From NCBI RefSeq assembly GCF_042956465.1, contig NZ_JBIBGL010000006.1, positions 1 through 64,000 of the forward strand: a stretch of 64,000 bases of DNA, in the 5' to 3' direction. Numbering within the stretch: the stretch's first letter is position 1; the number at the start of each line of letters is the position of its first letter. A model generated the notes under the pieces. It did no database searches, was not told where the DNA came from, and worked only from the letters and a program-made list of their open reading frames with translations. A program made the translations under genes and the position numbers. The stretch comes from Embleya sp042956465. Lineage in GTDB: Bacteria; Actinomycetota; Actinomycetes; Streptomycetales; Streptomycetaceae. This document shows, piece by piece, positions 25,231 through 33,116 of this stretch.

Positions 25231-26676
25231 ATGGGCACCGGTGAACTGCTGGACGACAACGACGCGGTGGGGCTGGCCGAGCTCGTACGACAGGGCACGG
25301 TCAAGCCGATCGAGATCCTGGACGCGGTGATCGCCCGGATCGAGGAGCGCGACCCGACGCTGCGCGCGTTCGTGTCCACGCGGTTCGAGGCGGCTCGGGC
25401 CGAGGCCGAGGGCACGTTGCCGGACGGGCCGCTGCGGGGCGTGCCGTTCGCGGTGAAGGACCTCGGCTGCGATGTCGCCGGCATGGTGAGCACGCACGGC
25501 TCACGGCTGTTCGCCGATGCGGTCGCCGAGCGGGACGGGGCGCTGGCCGCCCGCTATCGCCGCGCCGGGCTGGTGATCGTCGGCAAGACCAACACCCCCG
25601 AATTCGGCAAGAACGCCAGTACCGAACCGCTCCTGCACGGCCCGTCGCACAACCCGTGGCGGACCACCCACTCGACGGGCGGTTCCTCCGGCGGGTCGGC
25701 CGCCGCGGTCGCGGGCGGGATGTTGCCCGCCGCGCACGCCAACGACGGCGGCGGCTCGATTCGCATCCCGGCGGCCTGCTGCGGACTGTTCGGGCTCAAG
25801 CCCTCGCGTGGGCGCGTTCCGGACGACCACGGCGTGTCCGGGCTGGCCTACCCGCTGGCGATCGCGCACGCGGTCACCCGTACGGTCCGCGACTCCGCCG
25901 CGCTGCTCGACGTCGTCGCCGGTCCGCTGCCCGGCGAGCCGTATGCCACGTTGCCGATGCCGGCCGCCGGATCCTTCCTGGCCGCGCTGGACACCGCGCC
26001 GGGGCGGCTGCGGATCGGCTTCGCGACCGCGAACGTGGACGGAACGGCCGCCCACCCGGCGGCCGTTGCGGCGGTGGAGCGTACGGCGGCGCTGCTCGCC
26101 GAGCTCGGCCATCGGGTCGAGGAGGGTGCGCCGGTGTGGGACGGTCCGGCGACCGGTCGGGCGCTCGGTCAGGTGATGGCGGCGGCCACGCACGCCCAGA
26201 TCGAGGACCGACTCACCGAACTCGGCCGTGAGTTGCGGGAGGACGACCTCGAACCGTTCACCCGGGTCATCCACGAGCACACCGCCGGAATGCGCGGTCA
26301 GGATCTGGTCCGAGCGTTGCAGACGGTGGTTCGGATCGGCCGCGAGGTGGCGCCCTTCTTCGACACGCACGACGTCTGGCTGAGCCCGACGTTGGGTGTT
26401 CCGGTGCCCGAACTCGGGGTCCTGGACACGAGCAACCCGGCGAGCATGTACGCGCACGCTGCGAAGATGACCTGGTTCACGTCCGTGTTCAACGTCTCGG
26501 GGTTGCCCGCGGCGAGCGTGCCGGCGGGCTTCGACGAGGGGGGCCTGCCGGTGGCGATCCAGCTCACCGGTCGGCTCGGTGCCGAGGCTGAACTGCTGCG
26601 TTTGGCGGCCCAGTTGGAGGACGCGGCGCCGTGGCCGGGGCAGGCACCGTGGCCGACCGGGGTGGCCGGCGGCTGA
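25231..26676 (+). CDS. Amidase (amidase-signature family)
   Basis: 481 residues. Complete amidase-signature core: catalytic Lys in VPFAVKD (about 76), cis-Ser in STGGSSGGSAAAVA (about 152) and nucleophile Ser in GGGSIRIPA (about 176). The C-terminal part is typical of the family (SVPAGFDEGGLPVAIQL). These enzymes hydrolyse aliphatic or aryl amides, or transfer ammonia in GatA; without GatB/GatC nearby a catabolic amidase is more likely. No export signal. Promoter elements lie in the AT-rich patch just upstream. Confidence 0.9.
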   Translation: MGTGELLDDNDAVGLAELVRQGTVKPIEILDAVIARIEERDPTLRAFVSTRFEAARAEAEGTLPDGPLRGVPFAVKDLGCDVAGMVSTHGSRLFADAVAERDGALAARYRRAGLVIVGKTNTPEFGKNASTEPLLHGPSHNPWRTTHSTGGSSGGSAAAVAGGMLPAAHANDGGGSIRIPAACCGLFGLKPSRGRVPDDHGVSGLAYPLAIAHAVTRTVRDSAALLDVVAGPLPGEPYATLPMPAAGSFLAALDTAPGRLRIGFATANVDGTAAHPAAVAAVERTAALLAELGHRVEEGAPVWDGPATGRALGQVMAAATHAQIEDRLTELGRELREDDLEPFTRVIHEHTAGMRGQDLVRALQTVVRIGREVAPFFDTHDVWLSPTLGVPVPELGVLDTSNPASMYAHAAKMTWFTSVFNVSGLPAASVPAGFDEGGLPVAIQLTGRLGAEAELLRLAAQLEDAAPWPGQAPWPTGVAGG

Positions 26677-26690
26677 GTGCGACGGCCGAT

Positions 26691-26719
26691 GGCGGGCGAC
26701 GGGCCTTCGCGGGCCCGCC
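26691..26719. terminator. Probable hairpin after amidase gene
   Basis: GGCGGGC (26691-26697) pairs with GCCCGCC (26713-26719) around a 15-base loop, 14 bp after the amidase stop and before the convergent methyltransferase gene. Confidence 0.45.
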
Positions 26720-26850
26720 GACCCGCGCCTTGGCCGCCGGGCCCGGATCGGCGGCCGGGGGCCGGCGGGGCTCGGCGGAGTCGGGGCCGGATGCGTCGGC
26801 CGGATCGGGGTGGACCGGGTGCCGCGGCCGACTCGGCCGACTCAGCCGAC

Positions 26851-27717
26851 TCAGCGCAGGATGCCGAGGCCGCCGTAACCCCACACGTTCTCCACGGAGT
26901 CCAGGGGATCCTCGGGCTCGCCGTCCGGGTTCCAGTGCGGGCGGATGCCGGGCGGTTCGACCAGTTCGAAGCCGTCGAAGAAGGCCAGCACGCGGTCGTA
27001 GTCGCGCATGGTCATCTCGGCGGAGGCGTTCTTCCAACCGGCGGCTCCCGCGCGGCCGCGGGCGGGGTCGGCGTCCGAGGAGGCGTGCGAGAGGATGAGC
27101 ATGCTGCCCGGGGCGAGGGCGTCGCGCAGTGTCGCGACGATCCCGGTCGGGTTCTCGTCATCCTTGATGAAGTGCAGGATGGCGACCAGCATCACCGCGA
27201 CCGGCTCGGCGAAGTCGATCACCTCCAGCACCTCGGGCGCGGTCAGGATGGCCTTCGGGTCGCGCAGGTCGGCCTGGGTGAAGGTGGTTCGTCCCGGGCC
27301 GGCATCGCTCGTCAGGGCCCGACCGTGGACGAGGACGATCGGGTCGTTGTCCACGTAGGCCACCCGCGCGTCCGGCGCGACCTGGTGGGCCGCCTCGTGG
27401 GTGTTCCCGCCGGTGGGGATGCCGGTCCCGATGTCCAGGAACTGGCGGATGCCGCGCCGCGCGGCGTATCGCACGGCGCGCTGGAGGAAGAGTCGGTTGA
27501 GCCGGAGCGTGGTGGGCAGATCCGGCATCGCGGCCAGGATGTGCTCGGCCGCCGCGCGGTCCACGGCGAAGTTGCTCTTGCCGCCCAGCAGATAGTCGTA
27601 GATCCGCGCGGTGTGCGCGATGCTCGTGTCGATCCGGGGCGGGACGGACGCCGCCTCCACCTCGTCCAGACGCGGCAGCCGCCAGGCGTCCTCGTCGCTG
27701 TTCGATATCGACGTCAC
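26851..27717 (-). CDS. SAM-dependent methyltransferase of the Methyltransf_19 (DUF574) family
   Basis: 288 residues. The N-terminal hallmark IDTSIAHTARIYDYLLGGK (about 29-47) and NFAVDRAAAE identify this actinomycete-expanded family. The SAM site is FLDIGTGIPTGGNTHE (about 93-108), then VAYVDNDPIVLVHG and DLRDP. Natural substrates are mostly unknown and genomes carry many copies. It is monocistronic; a 9-bp tandem repeat (GCCGACTCR x3) straddles its stop at 26827-26853. Confidence 0.92.
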   Translation of the reverse strand: MTSISNSDEDAWRLPRLDEVEAASVPPRIDTSIAHTARIYDYLLGGKSNFAVDRAAAEHILAAMPDLPTTLRLNRLFLQRAVRYAARRGIRQFLDIGTGIPTGGNTHEAAHQVAPDARVAYVDNDPIVLVHGRALTSDAGPGRTTFTQADLRDPKAILTAPEVLEVIDFAEPVAVMLVAILHFIKDDENPTGIVATLRDALAPGSMLILSHASSDADPARGRAGAAGWKNASAEMTMRDYDRVLAFFDGFELVEPPGIRPHWNPDGEPEDPLDSVENVWGYGGLGILR

Positions 27718-28048
27718 GGGCTCACCCTTCGGACCGGCACTTCCACGGACCCGCCGAGACTACTGCGACAGGCGGCAGTTCGGGCCGGCACGCGACGAAT
27801 GCTGCGCCGTGCCGCCGCGGCCGGGCGGATCGACGCCGGGCCGGCCGCCGACGGTGTGGCTCCGGTTCCGACTGTGCGGCGGTTCCGATCGTTGGCCGGC
27901 CCTGATCCGGGGCGGGCGCGGGCCCTCGCGGGGTCGGCTGCGCATGGCCCGGGCCGGTGTCGCCCATCGGTCACCCCGCCGGGGCCACGCGGGACCGGGC
28001 CCGCGTCGCTGTTCCGTCACCCCGCCGCCTTTCCCCGCTCGGGCGGGG
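27718..28048. other. Intergenic region, nothing recognised
   Basis: 331 bp upstream of the methyltransferase gene and after the DUF2267 gene. It carries only GC-rich stop-free frames. GTCACCCCGCCG occurs twice (about 27970 and 28017), and ACGCGGG..CCCGCGT forms a small hairpin between them, which may terminate the DUF2267 transcript. Confidence 0.35.
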
Positions 28049-28441
28049 TCAGCGTCGTGGGCGGCCGAAGAGGACGTCGTAGCCCGGCGGCAGTTGTAGG
28101 AGCAGGCGGTTCATCAGGTCGTCGTCGGTGGCGTCGGCGACGACGCTGAGAACCGCTCCGACGTCCCACTTGGCGGTCTCGTCGGTGGCGCCCTCGATCC
28201 ACGCGCCGGTGGCCCGGACGAACCGGTCCGCGCTGAGCGGTTCGTGCGCGGGGAGCGGATTGAGCAGAACCAGGGCGCACGCCTCGGGGAGCCGGGCGGC
28301 CAGTTCGGCGCCTTCGCCGCCGACCAGGTGTGCACCCAGGAGGGCGAGCACGACGCGGACGGCGCGTTCCGCCTCCTCGGGTGAGGAGTATTCGCCCCGC
28401 TCCTGGACTGCCGCGAGGAAGGATTCCCATCGCATCGGCAT
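28049..28441 (-). CDS. DUF2267 family protein
   Basis: 130 residues from ATG 28439-28441 with GAAGGG upstream; the second Met, two codons on, is an alternative. The pattern MRWESFLAAVQERGEYSSPEEAERAVRVVLALLGAHL, then ADRFVRATGAWIEG and LPPGYDVLFGRP, matches DUF2267. These small helical proteins are linked to dormancy or stress regulation in actinobacteria (DosR-regulon homologues). A strong promoter lies 250 bp upstream, leaving a long leader. Confidence 0.85.
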   Translation of the reverse strand: MPMRWESFLAAVQERGEYSSPEEAERAVRVVLALLGAHLVGGEGAELAARLPEACALVLLNPLPAHEPLSADRFVRATGAWIEGATDETAKWDVGAVLSVVADATDDDLMNRLLLQLPPGYDVLFGRPRR

Positions 28442-28692
28442 CTGTATCGGCCCTTCTTCCGTCTTCCGTCGGAGGCGATCGGGGTGGGCTCGGGCGGGGC
28501 CGCCTCGATCGGAGGGCGGGCGGCGGGCCGATTCGACAATCGGGACGGCAGCCGCGGGACGCCGGTTCGGCGAGCCGCGCCGACCTCTGCACCGGCGAGG
28601 GCCCGTCGCGGCACGATGCCGCGCGCTTTTCGACCACGCGCGCCATTTTCCGGGGCCACGGAGCGGGCCTGTGCGCATGAGGTGCTCCCCAC

Positions 28693-28721
28693 CTTATAAC
28701 TCTCCAGAGGAGACTTGACAA
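28693..28721 (-). promoter_or_regulatory. Strong sigma-70-type promoter on the minus strand
   Basis: Read on the minus strand: TTGTCA, a 17-base spacer, TATAAG. This is the best promoter match in the window. The spacer contains the inverted repeat CTCC-TCT-GGAG, and the -35 box sits in the palindrome CTTGTCAAG, so it is probably regulated. It points toward the DUF2267 gene, whose start is about 245 bp downstream of the predicted transcription start. Confidence 0.6.
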
Positions 28722-29529
28722 GCCGAGGCTCAGGGCGAGCGGGCTCGTCCGGGCGACATCCGCGCCGACGGCATCGCGGGATCGGGTCGCCGCGGCCCGG
28801 ACGGGCCCGGGCCCGTCGCCTTCCCGGGGCGGCTCGGAACGCACGAGGGGGTGCGGTGGTGGTGGGCCGGCCGGGACGTGCGACCTTGCCGGCCGCCGGC
28901 TGCCCGAGTGGCACGGGCCCGCCGGCGCCGCTCATCCCGAGGGTCGCGGTCCAGGCGGTGGCAGTGGCGTCAGGGGCACGGGCGTCATGACCACGTGGGT
29001 TCGAGTCGTCGCCCTGTGTGCCGGCGCCGACTGCCGTGCAAGCCGAGCGGGAGGCGGCCTCGCCACCGGGCGCCGGGCGCCCGAGCGGTAGGCGCCGGTC
29101 GTGGTGATCGCCTCGCGTACATCCACTGCGACCGGCGGATGACGCCGGCACGGAATGCGCGCTCGGTCCGTCGGGTTCGTCGCCGTCGCCGTCGCCGTCG
29201 CCGTCGTCGCCGCCTCCCGCCGAGTCGATCGTGGCCGCCCGCACCTGTAGTCGGGGGCTTCGTCCTGGGGCCGCCGGCTCTTCCCGTGAAGCTTTCCCGC
29301 CGGAGCGCGTGCGTTCACGCTCCGGCCATCGGGTGCCGGCCTACTGAGCCGAGTTGTACAGACAACTCGACTTCCGCCTGGAGCATTTCCGTGCCCGCCT
29401 CCCGTGGCCGCAGTACCCCGATCGCCGTCGGCCCCGCCCCGGTCACGATCCCGGGCCCCGAGTCCGCCCCTGTCCGCCGCGATGCCGTCATGTGCACCTT
29501 CACTCCTGCTCCGGAAAGGAATTGACGAT
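28722..29529. other. Long intergenic region with microsatellite and palindromes, no firm gene
   Basis: About 810 bp. Contents: a hexanucleotide tract of GTCGCC units at 29178-29213; an 8-4-8 inverted repeat at 29350-29369; and a minus-strand frame 29315-29503 (62 codons from GTG, ending VQLGSVGRHPMAGA) with an upstream AGGA that might be a small gene but has no recognisable family. Other frames are Arg/Pro-rich shadows. Confidence 0.4.
29350..29369. promoter_or_regulatory. Inverted repeat upstream of the phospholipase operon
   Basis: CGAGTTGT (29350-29357), ACAG, ACAACTCG (29362-29369): a perfect 8-bp inverted repeat about 160 bp before the exonuclease/phosphatase-like gene. Candidate operator. 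Confidence 0.4.
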
Positions 29530-30966
29530 ATGTCAGGGAGTTCGCTCACTCTTCTGCGTCCCACCGTGCCGAAGGAGGGTGATCAGCTGACCTTTCGGTT
29601 CGCCACCGACGCACCGCACGCGAAGAACTGGGTGGGGGTGTACGACGGGGCTCGACAGCCGGGCAACGGGGGATCGTTGGCCTGGAAGTACGTCACCACC
29701 GCCGAGGGCGAGGTGACCATCGAGACGCAGGGACTCACGGACGGCCCCTACACCGCCTACCTGCTGGCCAAGGACGGCTACGGAATCCTCGCGCAGACCG
29801 CGCCGTTCGGCTTCGCGGCGCGGCCGGTGCCGCCTCGGCCCCGGTTCGCGGTGGACACCGTCACCGGCGCGGCGGTCACGCCGGGGGAGAGCGCCACCGT
29901 GCGCCTGGCCGGGCTGTGGACCGCGTCGAACGGGCAACAGTCCGGCCAGGGCGTCACCTTCCGTGCCCGAGCCGGCGACGGTTGGCTCGGTGTCGGTGCC
30001 GACGGCGTCGTCACCGCCCAGGCCCCGCGTGGCGGTGCGCGCCGGCCGGGCGTGCTCACCGTCGAGGGCCGGGACGGCGCGACCGGCGCCACGTCGCAGC
30101 TCACCGTGCAGGTGCCGGTCCGGCGCAACGCGCGCAGCGCCACGCTCAAGGTCGCCGGCCTCGACGCCTGGGATGCGGGCAGGCACGTGGACGGCGCGGT
30201 GACCAAGGTGTTGCGGCTCGCGCTGACCCGGGATCTGGACGTGCTGGCGTTGCAGGACACCGGCGGCACCCTGGGCAAGTCGGTGGCCGAGGCGCTGGGT
30301 TGGGCGGTGTACGAGGACCCGGCCGGACTTGCGCTGATCAGTCGACACCCGCTCACCGACCCGCGCCCCGCGAACGCCGAGCTGCCGGCGGTCGCGGCCA
30401 CCGTGCGGGCGCCCGGGGTACGGGCCGTCCGGGTGTGGACCGCGCGCCTGGACGAGGGGGACTACGGGCCGATCGGGATTCGCCGGGGCCGTACGCCCGC
30501 GCAGGCAGAGGCGGCCGAACTGGCGAGCCTGCGCTACCGCCAGGCCCAGACCCTGGTCACGGCGATGGCGCCCGACCTGCACGCGGCCCGGGACACCCCG
30601 GTGCTGCTCGCCGGCGCCCTCGCCTCGCCCTCGCACCTGGACTGGACCGCCCGCACCGCCGGTGTCCACGGGACGTCCGGGCCGGTGCGCTGGCCGGTCA
30701 CCCGATTGCTCGAACAGGCCCGACTGGTCGACGTGTTCCGCGAGCGCCACCACGATCCGGCCCGCGAGCCCGGCAACACCTGGTCGCCGGTGGACCCGTC
30801 CCAGCCGCAGGACCGGATCGACGCACTGCACACCGCCGGACCGCTATCCGCCGAGGAGGCGCACAACCTGGTCACCGGCTGGCCCAAGCCGATCCCGGGC
30901 ACCGCCGGCAACGGCTGGCCCAGCGACCACGCCGCCGCCGTCGCCACCTTCACGCTGCGCGCCTGA
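29530..30966 (+). CDS. Endonuclease/exonuclease/phosphatase-like protein with N-terminal Ig-like domain
   Basis: 478 residues from ATG 29530 with AAAGGAA upstream; the frame's earlier Mets are not supported. No signal peptide is obvious. Residues about 1-95 form an Ig-like beta domain (TFRFATDAPHAKNWVGVYDG), about 95-200 a second beta region, and about 205-478 an EEP-type fold. EEP motifs are weak: ALISRHPL, LLAGALAS in place of the usual GDxN, and a clear C-terminal WPSDHAAAVATF with the catalytic SDH. The missing Asn/Asp suggests an altered phosphodiesterase. It lies 38 bp before the phospholipase C gene and is probably co-transcribed. Confidence 0.75.
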   Translation: MSGSSLTLLRPTVPKEGDQLTFRFATDAPHAKNWVGVYDGARQPGNGGSLAWKYVTTAEGEVTIETQGLTDGPYTAYLLAKDGYGILAQTAPFGFAARPVPPRPRFAVDTVTGAAVTPGESATVRLAGLWTASNGQQSGQGVTFRARAGDGWLGVGADGVVTAQAPRGGARRPGVLTVEGRDGATGATSQLTVQVPVRRNARSATLKVAGLDAWDAGRHVDGAVTKVLRLALTRDLDVLALQDTGGTLGKSVAEALGWAVYEDPAGLALISRHPLTDPRPANAELPAVAATVRAPGVRAVRVWTARLDEGDYGPIGIRRGRTPAQAEAAELASLRYRQAQTLVTAMAPDLHAARDTPVLLAGALASPSHLDWTARTAGVHGTSGPVRWPVTRLLEQARLVDVFRERHHDPAREPGNTWSPVDPSQPQDRIDALHTAGPLSAEEAHNLVTGWPKPIPGTAGNGWPSDHAAAVATFTLRA

Positions 30967-31004
30967 CTTCGCGTCACCTCCCCTCACCGAAAGGTCGGTT
31001 CGTC

Positions 31005-33017
31005 ATGACCGAGTTCAGCCGCCGCTCCTTCGTGGGCGCCTCCGCCGCCGTCGGCGCGGCCGGCGCGGTGGGCCTCACCGCGAGCCCCGCGCTCGCGGAC
31101 CAGGCGCCGGACCCCGCCGCGGACGCCGCACGCCGGCCGAAGCCCGGCAGTATCAAGGACGTTCGGCACGTGGTGATCCTGATGCAGGAGAACCGCAGCT
31201 TCGACCACTACTTCGGCACCCTCGCGGGCGTGCGCGGCTTCGCCGACCGCCAGGGCCTGGTGCTGCCGGGCGGCGACGACGTGTTCCGCCAGCCGCACCC
31301 CGGCCGCACCGACGGCGGCTACCTGCTGCCGTACCGGATGGACTCCACGAAGTACAACGCGCAGAACGCCGGCGGCCTCCCGCACGACTGGAGCACCGGT
31401 CACACCGCGGTCAACAACGGCGCACAGAACCGCTGGGTCGCGGCCAAGGGCGAACGCTCGATGGGCTACTTCACCCGCGAGGACATCCCGTACCAGTACG
31501 CCCTCGCCGACGCGTTCACCGTGTGTGACGCCTACTTCACCTCGCTCAACGGCCCCACCGACCCGAACCGGCTCTACCTGTGGTCGGGCACCGCCGGGCC
31601 CGGCCGGGACGGCACCACCGGTCCGTGGATCGACAACACCCCCGTCACCGACAACCCGGTCGCCGACTGGACCACCTACGCCGAGCGGCTGTCCGCCGCC
31701 GGGGTGAGCTGGCGCGTGTACCACAACCCGAGCAAGGACGAACGCTACGGCGACTACGACGACAACGGCCTGTCCTACTTCAAGCAGTTCCACAACTTCC
31801 CCAAGGACGATCCGCGTTACGTCAACGCGATGACCAAGTGGGACCTGACCGCCTTCGACGCGCACTGCAAGGACGGCACGCTGCCCACCGTCTCCTGGCT
31901 CGTCGCGCCCTATCTGTTCAGCGAACACCCGGACGCCGGACCCAACTACGGTGCGCACTGGGTGAACACCGCGATGCAATCGATGTTCGCCAACCCCGAG
32001 GTGTGGAAGCACACCGTGTTCCTGCTGATGTACGACGAGAACGACGGCTACTTCGACCACGTGGTGCCGCCGATGCCCGAGCCGGGCACCCCCGAGGAGT
32101 TCGTCGGCGGCCGGCCGATCGGCCTCGGCACGCGCGTACCGCTGTGGATCGCCTCGCCGTGGAGTCGTGGTGGGCACGTCAACTCCCAGGTGGCCGACCA
32201 CACTTCGGTGCTGCGCTTGCTGGAGACGGTGACCGGGGTGAACGAACCCAACATCTCCGCGTGGCGTCGCGCGGTCTGCGGCGACCTCACCTCGTGCTTC
32301 GACTTCGCCCGACCCGACTACACGATCCCGGCCCTGCCCGACACCAACGCGCTGATCGCCAAGGCGGATGCGGCCAAGGCGCTGCCCGGCGTCAAGCTGC
32401 CCGCGACCGGCGCCCAGCAGATACCCATCCAGGAACCCGGCTACCGGCCGCACCGGCCGCTGCCCTACCGTCCCTGGGCGGATGTCACCGTCGACCGCAA
32501 GACCGGCCGGGTGCAGTGCACGCTGACCAACGAGGGCACGGTGACCTACCACTTCACCGTGTTCCCCAACATCGTGCTCCCGTTCGCGGGCACCCCGTTC
32601 ACCGTCGCGCCGGGCGAGAGCGCGACCTACGTCTGGGAGGCCGCCGGCACCGACGGCGCCTACGACTTCAGCGTGCACGGCGCGGACGGCTTCGTCCGGC
32701 GATTCGCCGGGATCGTGGTCCGTGATCCGCAGCGCGACGTCGCGGTCCCCTCGGTCCGGGCCACACTGAGCGGCCGCCGGCCCGACGCGGCCCGGGTGGA
32801 GCTTCGGCTGGCCAACGAGGGCGACACCGACGTGCGCTTCACCATCACGCCGAACGACTTCGGCGGAACCGCTCGCGAGCAGTGGGTCGGCGCCCGGGAC
32901 CGGGACACCGTGACCTGGCCGACCGATCCGCACGGCCGGTACGACGTCACGGTCGCGGCGGCGGACGGGTTCACCCGCCGCTACGCCGGCACGGTCCACC
33001 CCTCGAACCGGGACTGA
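31005..33017 (+). CDS. Phosphocholine-specific phospholipase C, Tat-exported
   Basis: 670 residues from ATG 31005 with GAAAGG upstream. Tat signal (FSRRSFVGASAAVGAAGAVG, cleavage near ALAD at about 34). The phosphoesterase domain begins VVILMQENRSFDHYFGTLAGVRGF (about 52-75), the diagnostic motif of bacterial PLC/AcpA enzymes, and runs through YDENDGYFDHVVPP to about residue 430. Two DUF756-type beta repeats follow (about 480-570 and 580-665). It hydrolyses phospholipids outside the cell, releasing phosphorylated head groups for phosphate scavenging. A strong hairpin follows. Confidence 0.92.
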   Translation: MTEFSRRSFVGASAAVGAAGAVGLTASPALADQAPDPAADAARRPKPGSIKDVRHVVILMQENRSFDHYFGTLAGVRGFADRQGLVLPGGDDVFRQPHPGRTDGGYLLPYRMDSTKYNAQNAGGLPHDWSTGHTAVNNGAQNRWVAAKGERSMGYFTREDIPYQYALADAFTVCDAYFTSLNGPTDPNRLYLWSGTAGPGRDGTTGPWIDNTPVTDNPVADWTTYAERLSAAGVSWRVYHNPSKDERYGDYDDNGLSYFKQFHNFPKDDPRYVNAMTKWDLTAFDAHCKDGTLPTVSWLVAPYLFSEHPDAGPNYGAHWVNTAMQSMFANPEVWKHTVFLLMYDENDGYFDHVVPPMPEPGTPEEFVGGRPIGLGTRVPLWIASPWSRGGHVNSQVADHTSVLRLLETVTGVNEPNISAWRRAVCGDLTSCFDFARPDYTIPALPDTNALIAKADAAKALPGVKLPATGAQQIPIQEPGYRPHRPLPYRPWADVTVDRKTGRVQCTLTNEGTVTYHFTVFPNIVLPFAGTPFTVAPGESATYVWEAAGTDGAYDFSVHGADGFVRRFAGIVVRDPQRDVAVPSVRATLSGRRPDAARVELRLANEGDTDVRFTITPNDFGGTAREQWVGARDRDTVTWPTDPHGRYDVTVAAADGFTRRYAGTVHPSNRD

Positions 33018-33026
33018 TCGGCGCAC

Positions 33027-33075
33027 GGCCCGCGGTGCCCGGCCCCGGATTCCGGGCGGCCGGGCACCGCGGGCC
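33027..33075. terminator. Very strong bidirectional terminator
   Basis: An 18-bp perfect stem: GGCCCGCGGTGCCCGGCC (33027-33044) with its complement at 33058-33075; the 13-base loop contains a further CCGG/CCGG pair. It lies 10 bp after the phospholipase stop and 42 bp from the end of the convergent glgX. Confidence 0.85.
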
Positions 33076-33116
33076 GCGCTCACTGCGGCCGCGGCGAGGC
33101 GGTGCGGCTCCGGTGC

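Noticed and set aside
29178..29213. GTCGCC hexanucleotide tract as a functional repeat
   Set aside because: Only about five imperfect units in a gene-free stretch of very GC-rich DNA; more likely simple-sequence slippage.
29916..31004. A 5' extension of the phospholipase C frame by about 360 codons
   Set aside because: The extension lies out of frame inside the preceding gene; the Tat signal at 31005 with its ribosome site marks the true start.
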